Positions 22,501-33,150 of a stretch of 64,000 bases of DNA are shown one piece after another (the first letter of the stretch is position 1; every line of letters starts with the position of its first letter). The translations under genes were made by a program, and so were the position numbers. The stretch covers positions 32,714,411 through 32,778,410 of the forward strand of contig CM053331.1 of the NCBI GenBank assembly GCA_028583605.1, in the 5' to 3' direction. This stretch comes from Dastarcus helophoroides. Taxonomy: Eukaryota; Arthropoda; Insecta; Coleoptera; Bothrideridae. Under the pieces are notes generated by a model. It saw only the letters and a list, made by a program, of their open reading frames with translations, had not been told where the DNA came from and ran no database searches.

Positions 22501-25500
22501 GCCAAGCAACAAAAACCAAAACGCGTGGCGTAGAAGTCTGTAATCCGATCATACTGCCCAATTTCCCAACTGGAGGAACACCTCAGCTAGTCGAAGCCCC
22601 TACGTTTTATCCAACCGAGAAGGAATTCCAAGATCCTATCGAGTATATCGTTAAAATAAGAGCGAAGGCTGAACAGTTTGGCATTTGTCGAATTATACCT
22701 CCGAGCAATTTTAAGCCAGAATGCAAAATCAGCGACGATATGAGGTTTACGGCTTACAATCAGTATATTCACAAGATGCTGCACAGATGGGGACCCAATT
22801 TCAAAGAACTGATGGCAATCAAGAAGTACCTGAAGACGCAAAATATCAGTCTAACGCAAGCGCCATGGGTAAGAGCCAAAGTTTTTAGGTCAAGTATTTA
22901 GTTCCTGTATTAGTGAACTTGATGCACCTTTTTTGCCAGTCACTTTTCCTGTATGGGTTTAAACGTAGTTCTTTTTTTCATTAAAGGAAACTTCAAGAAA
23001 TTGAATTAAAAGGCTCTTTTATTGTATTTCAATAAGGGACCTTATTTTCATTCATTTCTATAAGAGATTGCCAATCTGTAGCACAAGCTAACTGAAGATC
23101 TAGATTTGTGGAAGAAACGACTGGCGAAGAAAAAGCCAATAAAAAATTAATGAAAATAACAAAACTTCGCAAAGAATATCTAAGGAAACTTATATTCATA
23201 AAAAATCCCATTTTAACGTAAAAAAATTTGAGGTTTTCGAAATATTGACTTTTTTTGGCTTTAATCACCAATTGACGACAAGTTTATCGTCCCTTCGAGA
23301 TATTTTTTTTGTGTAAATTAGCAATTTTCTTTTGGATTGCAGTCTTTAGTCCTGATATTTGACTTTTTTCTAAAGACATTTTTTTCAGATTGGAGGAATG
23401 GAGATTGATTTGCCCAGACTGTACCAAACTGTCCAGCAATTAGGTGGACTCAAGGAAGTGATAGAAAAAAAGAAATGGTCCAAGGTCTCGGAATGCATGA
23501 AAATTCCGAAATCTGCCCAAGACCGAGTTACCAAACTGGATGACATCTATTGCAAATATCTGTTACCTTATGATACTTTATCTCCAGGTATTTTCATTCC
23601 TAATTCTTCTAATTTTGCCATTGTGGTCAAATTTTGTAAGCAAAAAAGGAAATTGGGGAAATTTTATGGAAAATTGAAAAAAAAATAGCAATTCTAGCAA
23701 AGAACTGAAATTTCTACAAATAACTTTCAACGTTTGGAAAATTTTCATTTTTTCATTTGTCAGAATCTTCAATTGAACTTGGGAATACATTTTTTGATTT
23801 TTTCAAGCCAATTCGATTCTTTTTCGAAGTCTATATCTTTTCCAGAAATCTCCACTTTTCTTTTGATTCATACCTTTTTCAGTAAAAGTTATTATGTTTA
23901 TTAATTTTATTTAACATTTCTGCGACCCACTTTGGAAATATTTAAATTTTTAATAATGAAAATCGCAGAAATATTAAATAAAAGTAATAAACATAATGTT
24001 TCTGACCAATAAGAGTCCACCGCAAAGAATAAAACTTATTACAAAATGAATTCACTCTTGTGCAAATCAAATTAACTGTCGACAGTAAGATGAAACCATC
24101 AATTATTACTTAATTCCTTCCAACAATAATAAAATACTCTCATGTATTATTCTTCATTTTTGTTTTAAATTATGAAGATTTAAAATTAGCGACTTTAGTT
24201 CAAAGGAGGTCACCTTCCCTTCTCTTTTCCTTTTCTTATCTTCCCTTCTCTTTTATTTCCTTCATTTCTCTTCCCTTGTCTCTTCCGTTCTGTACCTCCG
24301 TTCTGTACCCATCTCTGACATTCTCATTCACACCATGTATTACATTTTTTTGCGTACATTTTAGCTGAAAGGGAGAAATTATTTGATGAAGTCGAAACTG
24401 AGTGGGCCAAACGTGAATCAAAAACGTTATCCAAACTAAGAGGCGAAAATACCAGCGACAATACCAACGGCGATAGCGATTCAGAATCGGATAACGAAGC
24501 GGAAGAATGCATCGTCAAAGGAAGAAACATCGCGCTAAGCGCATTTTACAGAATCGCTAGAAATACGATGAGCATGTGGTTCAAAAATATAGAACCAACA
24601 GTGCAAGAGGTATCCAACACATATTTCCTCCTTTATGGCATCTAAAATTAAATTTTAGGTCGAACAAGAATTTTGGAAGCATGTAACAGTGAGACAGAAC
24701 CATATATGTGTTCATTCAGGTTCGATTGATTCGGGCAGTTGGGGCTATGGCTTCGCTGTTTCCAAAAATAGCCCATTCGCCCGACACGCTTGGAATTTAA
24801 AAGTGTTGACAAACAATAATGGATCTGTTCTAAGATCTTTGGGGCCAATTATGGGTAAGTCCTACATTTACATCGTAGTAGTCCCTTTTGTGGGAAATTT
24901 TTTTATAAATTCCATCTTCTTTTCTCAGAATTTTTATTTTATTTTTTGAAAATTCTACCTTTTTTAAGAATTCTGAATTTTAAGCTCAAGACTTTTTGTT
25001 CCTAGAATTTGTACTTTTAACATTTCGAATTCTTTTCTAAATTTCAAGTTTTTTTGTCACATTTTTAGGGTTTTCTTTTAAATTGCCACCAACAACTTTT
25101 TCCCTATAATTGTGACATCAACTTTTTCTGAGCTTGACTCCCCCTTTCCTTGGCCCCATGTAGTTGAGCAAAAATATATATATATATTTAACTGGGAGGT
25201 TTAATACAAATCATGTCTTTTCTTACGATTATTTTCTTTAAATGAATATTACTAAATCAACAGAACATAATACTAAATATGTAGATTATATTAAAAGTTC
25301 ATTTATGAAAAAAATGATAAAATTGCAAACCAGCTAAAGACAGTTATCATTGTAGGTGTAACGGTACCAACATTACATGTGGGAATGGTATTCAGCGCTT
25401 GTTGCTGGTACCGGGACCCACACAGTCTCCCATGGATCGAATACTTACACACAGGTGGCAGCAAAATTTGGTACAGTATACCAGACTCGACAAGCGAGCA

Positions 25501-26319
25501 GTTCCGCTCGGCAATAATGAAACTAGTCCCTAATATCTGCCAAAACAAATCACTTTGGTTGTCCTCCGATAGCGCCATGGTCCCCCCTAGCTTACTTGTA
25601 GATAATGGTGTCAGCCTTTGCAGAGTGGTGCAAGACCCAGGGGAATACGTTGTAGTGTTTCCGAAGACTTACACCTCCAACGTCAGCACAGGCTACGTGG
25701 TGTCCGAAAGCGTTTACTTCGCCCCACCATCTTGGTTAAGAACCGCGAGGAAAGTTTTCGATGAAATGCGAGACAGTTGCGAGCCGTCTATGTTCTCCTT
25801 GGATAGATTACTGGTCAGCATTGTTAATGACTCGAGAACAAATGTGGAGGTCCTACGACAAATGATACCGACTATTCAAGAGCTATCGCAGAAGGAAAAG
25901 GCGAAAAGAGAAAAATTAAAAAGTTTGAACGTTCTCCAGGTGGAAGCTCTACCTCTTCCTGAGATTGCGAACCATCGACGCAAGAAGAAACAACAAGGGG
26001 AATCCGAAGGAGAGGAATGTGAAATTTGCAGGATGAATCTCTTTCTTTCAATGGTAATTAGGTAAATATGTTCACAAGCAAACTTCTAATGATTTGTTTC
26101 TAGATCGTTGATACTCAAGAGGATCTGGCATATTGTTTAGATCATGCAATAGAACAGTTAGAAAAGAAAAATATTTCCCCGGAAAATTGTAAATTGCTAT
26201 TTACTTATAGCAGTGAAGAACTCGATGGACTTTTGATAAAAATAAATGCATCAATAGAAAATAAGCTTCAAAAGAAAGTAGTGAGTAAGTTTGCTGGAAT
26301 GCCAACTTTACTCAAGTAG
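16501..26319 (+). CDS. Jarid2: Jarid2/Jumonji: PRC2-associated JmjN-ARID-JmjC protein, nine coding exons
   Basis: Exons: 16501-16577, 16634-17581, 17862-22099, 22201-22868, 23389-23587, 24365-24609, 24659-24854, 25356-26053, 26104-26319. All have GT-AG joins and consistent phases, giving 2,494 aa. ATG 16501 was chosen because an in-frame TAA lies 15 bp upstream (16486-16488). Near the N-terminus HAQRKFAQ and [14 protein letters not shown] match the vertebrate JARID2 N-terminal block. A long Lys/Glu/Ser-rich disordered region follows. The C-terminal half has JmjN (about residues 1887-1928, [11 protein letters not shown]), ARID (about 1935-2043), JmjC (about 2150-2330) and a short zinc-finger remnant, C2412xxC2415...C2434xxH2437. 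The JmjC iron ligands are lost: CWYRD replaces the HxE/D pair (Y2209, D2211) and T2297 replaces the second His. This agrees with known Jarid2, a catalytically dead nuclear cofactor that targets Polycomb repressive complex 2. The identification is secure; exact ends of the first exon are less so. Confidence 0.95.
19771..20700 (+). repeat. In-frame coding tandem repeats in Jarid2 exon 3 (7-8 residue Lys-rich units)
   Basis: Residues about 979-1285 of the predicted protein. Units run from [16 protein letters not shown] types, to [16 protein letters not shown] (24-nt units near 20100-20180), to DAGKSLK (21-nt units near 20260-20350), to KEDAGK types. The frame stays open throughout and the third position varies, which suggests selection on the protein. 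No known domain. Confidence 0.85.
23058..23160 (+). repeat. Single arm of a dispersed foldback repeat in Jarid2 intron 4
   Basis: Runs from TAAGAGATTGCCAATC through CTGGCGAAGAA to GCCAATAAA and matches the right arm of the inverted repeat at 62596-62798. Confidence 0.7.
23905..24055 (+). repeat. Dispersed repeat in Jarid2 intron 5, same family as the hammerhead-bearing repeat at 55.5-55.9 kb
   Basis: AACATTTCTGCGACCCACTT followed by a TTTGGAAATATTTAAATTT word recurs at 55545-55580 and, reversed, at 11780-11820. The later words AATAAACATAAT and CAATAAGAGTCCACC match 55870-55912. Confidence 0.7.
24200..24305 (+). repeat. Polypyrimidine (CCCTTCTCTT) tract in Jarid2 intron 5
   Basis: About 100 nt of almost pure C/T ending some 60 bp before the exon 6 acceptor at 24364. 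It may act as an extended splice polypyrimidine tract or be a simple repeat. Confidence 0.6.
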
Positions 26320-27590
26320 TTTCTAATAATGATATGCTTTTTAATGCAGCTTCTATTTTATAGAAATTAATTAGAATCAATTTTATTTATAATTATGACA
26401 AAATATATGTTGTTTGTAACCAGTGCCTTTTTCAAAACTAAAAATCTCCGACGCATGTCTCCCCTGGTTTGTAAATTACCTCACATTTTGTTTAGAAAAC
26501 AGTCAGTTTTTGTTTGGGCAAAAAAAGTATTTCTCCCAAAAAGTGGTTATTACACTTAAGTTTTAATTTTCAGAAAAAAACTTTAAATTCTGAGAAAAAC
26601 TCTTTATTTATAAAACGAGGGATTTAATCAATATTTTGATTTTAAAGTTGAATTTGTCAGAAATGAAAACTTACAAGTTTAGAGAAAAAACTCGAAACTG
26701 CTAGTAAACAAAAATCTATTCAAAATTTCCAGTTTAAAATTAATAATTAAAGAAAACGCGCTTGTATGGTTTACAGGCCATCGAACTTATTCGTCATCTG
26801 CTGAATTTGTTAAGAAAAAGTCGTAAAGCTTAAAATTTTTATTTCTATTTATAATAGTCAAAGACTTTAAATTGGTTGAAAATGTACACAGCATCCTACA
26901 TTTAGACATAAATACTTATGCAAATACATCACAAAGTCCACTACTTTGTATTTATCAGTCGACTCATCTTATTTAAAATTTATCTACATGCCTAATATTT
27001 TGGTTATCTTTTGTCTTTTCTGGGTATAAAATGACTAAACTGATCAAGACAAAGTCTGGTTGGTAATCCATTAAGTCTTTCAAAAACTAAACAGTAAAAC
27101 AATAACAAAAATTATAAAATTAAATAGCACCCATTTTGTGAGGTACATTGTTAGGATTTTTCTTGTTCTTGCAACTTGTTGCATTTTTAGAAAAATCACA
27201 CAGATATCTGTTGTGGCATTAAAGGTATGATAACAGTTACGTAATCGTAACAAACGCAAGAAATTCACTGTTAAAAGAAAATCTAACAAAACTTCATAAA
27301 TTCAAGAAAAGAGCAAGAATTTCAAAAAATCGTTTAGGAGATCAAACGGTATTTTGTTTTGACCAGACTAATTTTATATTTTTTTGGAATAACAACAGGA
27401 TACCAAGCAGCTCAACACATTACATTGTCTCCAACGTGATGATCGTGTTTAAAAGCAAATTTCGTCGAACATTTTTTAATATATCCCCCACTGTTTTCCC
27501 CTTTGCTAACCCTCTATTCTGCGAAACTATTATCCCCCTATTTGCATCAGGCTCATTTAATTGACGATTTTTTTCACTCTTATCTCGCAG
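26320..27590. other. 3' flank of Jarid2, non-repetitive
   Basis: AT-rich, unique-looking sequence after the Jarid2 stop codon, presumably 3' UTR and intergenic. No clear AATAAA signal close to the stop and no further gene recognised. Confidence 0.5.
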
Positions 27591-29903
27591 AATATATGAT
27601 GGAGAGTGGCGAGCAAAAATGTAGCCGAAACAATAATTTTGCATTCACAAAAAATTTTAAATTTGAAGATATGTTTACAGCGGAGAAGTTTCGAGAAGAA
27701 GCGATATTTCGTAGTCATAATTTTGAGGGAAATTCTAAAGACAACCTAAGGTTCAGAGCGACAAAATTTCGAGAAAAACAATAACATATTTCGTAAGAAG
27801 CCAAATTTTGTAGAAAATTTGACATTTGGGAGAAAAAGTTTAAATTTTCGAAGAAGCGCTGAAATTTTGCGGAAAAGTCAAGATTTAGTGCTGAAATTTG
27901 TAAAAAAAAAGAAGTTTTGGGGAAAATTCGATATTTCGGGATAGGAGTTCGATGTTGATCTTGAGGAGCAACGAAGCTTCGAAAAAAATGGAAATTTCGT
28001 AAGAAAGCTAAAATTTTGAGAATTCGACATTTATGAAAATTCCAGGCAGAAGCCGAAATGTTGGGAAAAATCGAAATTCTGTGACAAATCTAAAATTTTG
28101 AGAAAAATTGTTTAGGAAAATTCCAATTTTTAAAGCTCAATGTTTAGTGCGGTAATATTTCAACAACAACAAAAATCGAAATTTAATTAAGAAACCCAAA
28201 ATTTTAAGAAAAATTCTAAAATAAGCAAAAAAATTTTCGACAAAAAATATAGAAATTCTTGAGAAAAAAGAACTTAATATTTAGAGGAGCGGCGAGAGTT
28301 CGGAAAAAAATCGAAATTTCGTTGAATTTTGAGGAAACTTCCAATTTAAGAAATAAAGATTTTCGATGAAATCCAAAATTTGAGAAAAATCAAATTTTCG
28401 TAAAAAATCCAAATTTTGCGACAAAAATAATTGGAAAAAAGCGGAAATTCTTGAGAAAATTCCACAGAAATTTCTGGAAAAATTCCAAAGATAGTTGATT
28501 TTTAGAGGAACAGCAAAATTTCACAAAAAAAATCAAAATTCCAAAGCTTTGGAAGTCGAAATTTCGACAAAAAATAAAAAAAAAATGGGAAAAAACTCAA
28601 TATTTAGCGAAGCTGCGAATTGTCGAAAATTCGAATCTTAAGAAAGATTACATTTTCACAGAAATGCTAGATTTTAAGGAAAAATTGAGTTGTGCTGGAA
28701 AAATACAAATTATTTGGAAAAATCCAAATTTTGTGGAGAAGTTGAAAATTAAGAGAAAGACGAAAAATGTTGGGAACATTCCAATTTAAGGATAGTTGAT
28801 TTTTAGACGAACAGCAAAATTACACCAAAAAATCAAAATTTCGACGAAAATTCGAAATTAAGCAACATTTTCAGATGCTCCGAGTTTTGGAAAAAAATTA
28901 AAAACTTTGGGGAAAAAGAACTCAATATTTAACGAAGCTGCGTTTCGAGAAAAAAAAGATTGATTTTAAGAAAGATTGAGTTTTCGGAAAAACGCTACAA
29001 TTTGAGGAAAAATCGATTTTTCGTGAAAAAATCCAAATTTTGTGAAAAACTAGAAAATTAAAAGAAAGACGAAAGTTTTTGGGAAAATTCCAATTTTAAG
29101 GATGGCTTAAATTTTAAAGCATACAAAAATTTGAGGGCAAATTCTAAATTTAAGGAGAGGCAAAATTTCGAGAAAAAAAGATTGTTTTTAAGAAAGATTA
29201 AGTTTTCGTGAAAAAGTCCTAGTTTTGTCAAAAAAAAACTCGAAAATTAAGAAAGACGAAAATTTTTGGGAAAATTCCAATTTTAAAGATGGCTTAATTT
29301 TTAAAACATTACTTTTCAAAAGAAATTGAAATTGTCCAAACAAAATTAAAAATTTGGGGGAAAATTCCAAATTAAGGAAAAAAGGCAAAATTTTTAGACA
29401 CCGAATCTTGGAAAAACGTAGAAATGGAGAAATTTTGGGGAAAACAAGAATTATTTAATTAAAGGAGAGGGGAAATTCGAGAAACGAGAAAGAAAATTGA
29501 AATTAATTGAAAAAGACAAAATTTTGGGGAAAATTTTAATTCAAGAAAGATTAAATTTTCGAAGAAAAAACGCCGAAATTGGGAAAAAAAATAATAATTT
29601 CGTCAAAAAAAAATTGAAATTTTTTGAAAAATTACTGGTTTTTAGAGCAGTACAAATAAAATATGAAATTTCGCAAAAAAAAAACAAATTTGAAGGAAAA
29701 TTCCAAATGTAGAGAATTCAGGGATGCATCGCACTTATGTAATTAAGCATGAAGGTTAAATTTTTAGAATAGCGACAAAACTTCGAGAAAAAATTTAAAA
29801 TTTTGTAAATAAGCTAACATTTTGAGAAAAATTTTAATTGTAGAAATAAAAGCTTGAGGGAAGCGCTGAATCTTTTAGAAAAATCATATTTTATTAACAA
29901 ATC

Positions 29904-30050
29904 GTTTTGAAAATTTCCAATTTTTAGGATGAGGTTTCGATTTTTAAAAGAACGACCAAAAGAAAATCAAATTTTCGGCTTTTACTGATTTTCCTTCGGT
30001 CGTTCTTCTAAAAATCAAGACCTCATCCTTAAAATTGGAAATTTTCGAAC
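29904..30050. repeat. Inverted repeat with ~65-bp arms
   Basis: Arm 29904-29969 and arm 29986-30050 are inverse copies with a 16-bp spacer (shared words AATTTCCAATTTT, AGGATGAGGT and AGAACGACC). Confidence 0.85.
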
Positions 30051-30099
30051 TTTGTTTAAACAAAAGGCCAGAGAAGCTCCGAAGTTTGGTAAATACCAC

Positions 30100-30965
30100 A
30101 TTTCGTGAAAAAGTTATCAGGAAAACATAAATTTTGGGGAAAATTCAAAGAACTCAATTGTTAAAGGATCGAGGATCACGAACATTTTCAGAAAAAATCG
30201 AAATTGAAAGAAGCCAAAATTTTGTGGAAAATTTAATGAAAAAGAATACACTTTCAGAGAAGCGCCGAAATTTAGGGAAAATAGAAAATTCGTGAAAGTC
30301 ATCAAGAAAATATAAATTTTGGGGAAATTTCGAAGAATTCAATTTTTAGAGCGATCGAGGATCACGAACATTTTCAAAAAAATCGAAATAAGCCAAAATG
30401 TTGTGAAAGATTTAAGAAAAAAGACTACACTTTCAGAGACGCTGAAATTTGGGGAAAAATAGAAATTTCGTGAAAAAGTTATCAAGAAAACATAAATTTT
30501 GGGGAAAATTCGAAGGACTCAATTTTTAGGAGATCAAGAATCACGAACATTTTCAGAAAAAATCGAAAGAATCCAAAATTTTGTGGAATATTTAGGAAAA
30601 AAGTACACTTTCAAAGAGTCGAAATTAGGGTGAAAATAATTTCGTGAAAGTTATCAAGAAAACATAAATTTTGGAGAAAATTCGAAGGACTCAATTTTTA
30701 GAGGACCGAGAATCCGAGCAGTTTCGGAAAAAATCGAAAGGAGCCAAAATTTTGTGTAAAATTTAAGAAAAAAGAGTACACTTTCAGAGAAGCGCCGAAA
30801 TTTGAGCAAAAATAGAAATTTCGTGAAAAAGTTATCAAGAAAACAAATTTTGGGGAAAACTCGAAGGATTCAATTTTTAACAGATGGAGAATCACTAACA
30901 TTTTCAGAAAAAATCGAAAGGAGCCAAAATTTTATGGAAGATTTAAGAAAAATCTTTCAGAGAAG
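30100..30965. repeat. ~180-bp tandem repeat, five units
   Basis: The landmark GATCACGAACATTTTCAG or a variant recurs at about 30174, 30360, 30539, 30711 and 30890 (spacings 186, 179, 172, 179). Each unit also has AGTACACTTTCAGAG and GTTATCAAGAAAACA. Confidence 0.85.
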
Positions 30966-31130
30966 TACCGAAATTTGAGAAAAAATAAAAATTTATGGAG
31001 AATATATCGAGAAAGAATCGAAATGTTGGGAAATAGCCAACGTTTTGAGAAAAATTTAGGAAAAAAGGGTACATTTTCGGGGAGGCTCCAAATAATTTGT
31101 CCAAATTTTATCAAAATATCGAAATTTCTA

Positions 31131-32580
31131 GAAAAAAGAAACCTTTAGAAAAATTCTCAACTTGAGAATTTGATAATTTCTAAAAAAAACCAACTGTAAT
31201 AATAAGTTAAAATTTGAATTTCTCATTTTAAAATCTACTTGGATGGAGTATATGCTGAGGTATTTTATGAAGTTTTTTATTCTGCCAAATAAGCGAAACG
31301 GTTTCAAAGATTTCAAAAGTTAGAAAACAAGGTTTATATCCAACAAATCCATGTTAAATTTGACAATACATTAATCAACTTTCTAGTATTTTTAACACAA
31401 GTTTGACATTTGCTGATAATTTTTGTTTTGATAATCCTTCTTTATATATTGAAGTTGCCAAAATACTCTCCCTTATAATGACACAACAGAATCGCATGAA
31501 TAGAAAAAAACAAAATAAAAGTAAAAAGTATGCCCAACAATAATAAAACAAAAATAAATTCTTATTTTCTAAATTCTATGGTTTACTTTAGTCTTACAGT
31601 AAAATAATAAATTGGAAACACTGGGTCTTATAAATGAAAACAAACAGGAAATGGGTCTAAAAAATCCGAATATGGTAAAACTGAATTTGATTGAATCTAA
31701 CAAAGGTTCAGCCTTAAAACTAGGAACATAAGAGAGTTAAATTTACGTCGTGTACATTATGAGAACTTTCTTAACGTACGCTATGACATCCGTTGCACAA
31801 ACGTAACTTTAGCCCTCATGTGTCCTTTGCCTTATTGATACTGCAGAGAGTAAATAAAGCATTTCGATGGTTTACAAAAATTGAATTAACAAAATTTTAA
31901 TACAATCTGTTAACGCAGTTAAAATACCTCATTTTCAGTCTCACTTTTCAGAAACCATAAATTATACAATTTTATATGGATGCCTGTAACCACCAATACT
32001 AGTGATTGTAAAGCAATTCTAATTCTAAATTCTTGTGTATAAAAGCGCCACTTCCTGCTTTATAAATTTTTAATAAAGATTAAAACGTAAGTTTCATCTT
32101 ATATCTTAGAAGGAAAAACTGGACTTCTGTCCTAGGGTTGATCAAAAAATCCAAGTGAAATAGATCGCAAGTATCTTCAGGGCTGTGTGGATATGGCACA
32201 TAATGATAGAATCATACACGACTACATTCAAATTCAAAAATTGTTCTTACCAGTCGATAAGTGCCACAAATATAAAATTTACCTCCTTATATATCACATT
32301 TCAGTTGGCCCTCGGTTTTGTTCTCAATTTCTGAGCGCCAGCCAACTGATTATTAACTTAATATAGGAATGTAATTATAAAATACATTACTTATTTAGAT
32401 TTTTACATTATAATATTAACTGTATAAAAATGCAAAGTTACAAAAGTGATGTTGTTCCATGTAAAATGAATACCAAACTTTAAAAAACAAATCTTTCATA
32501 AAAATTCATTTCTTAAAATTTAGCACCTAACATGATTTCCGTTTACTCATTTAAGTACAAAGCTCTAATCCTGATCAGTT
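31131..32580. other. 3' flank of SLC35C2 (minus-strand gene), non-repetitive
   Basis: Ordinary AT-rich sequence between the satellite block and the SLC35C2 stop codon; likely holds its 3' UTR. No other gene supported. Confidence 0.5.
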
Positions 32581-33150
32581 TTAGGGATCGTGCCTGTTTA
32601 ATATGTCGAAGAGAACTTGAGTATCACTTTTTTCACCTTCGTCAGTATCAGTCGATTCATCCATTTGGATATTCTCATCGATTAAGTACTCCCCCAACTC
32701 GTGCCGTTCGTTGTCATGCTCGTACAAACGTTCGTTTGCTTTTTTTGCAGTCACTTTAATTTTATGCGCAACGTGACTTATTATGCCACAAAGACAAAGC
32801 AACAACCCTATTACGTTTATAAAAGACAACTGGTCACCATTACAGAGAACAGCCAGGACTATCATGAATAACTCCTGCAAATAAACTGAAATTAGACCCA
32901 AAAGCTGCAGATTCTGTAAAAATTTATTACGAAGTCTTACTTCAGAGAGAAGTTACAAGAGAAGCTTTTCATACCTTAAATATTCCTGCTATTGAAAGAG
33001 TTAAACTTGATGTGTATGAAATGAGTACCACTTCGGTAACTTCCAAGAAGAACGCAATAAATGCTCCAAAGAGAATTTTCAATCCCAGGAAAAAGGGAAC
33101 ACTACTGTCCGTAAACCTAAATAGTCTACAATTTTTAATGAACACGGAAC
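32581..33150 (-). CDS. SLC35C2: SLC35C2 exons 5 and 6 (C-terminal)
   Basis: Exon 5 (33150-32975) opens with two bases that complete a Ser codon split across the 13.4-kb intron and ends TSSLTLSIAGIFK before donor gtatga. Exon 6 (32874-32581) starts at ELFMIVLAVL, includes a last membrane segment (FINVIGLLLCLCGIISHVA) and ends in an acidic, Asp/Glu-rich tail of about 45 residues with stop TAA at 32583-32581. Confidence 0.93.

Larger units (their letters stand above)
27600..31130. repeat. A-rich degenerate satellite block between Jarid2 and SLC35C2
   Basis: 3.5 kb of purine-rich plus strand with words such as GAAAAAATCGAAATTTCG and GGGGAAAATTC. No credible gene. It contains the 180-bp tandem array and the hairpin listed separately. 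Confidence 0.75.

Noticed and set aside
24689..24949. 86-codon ORF as a separate gene
   Set aside because: It is Jarid2 exon 7 read on into the following intron.
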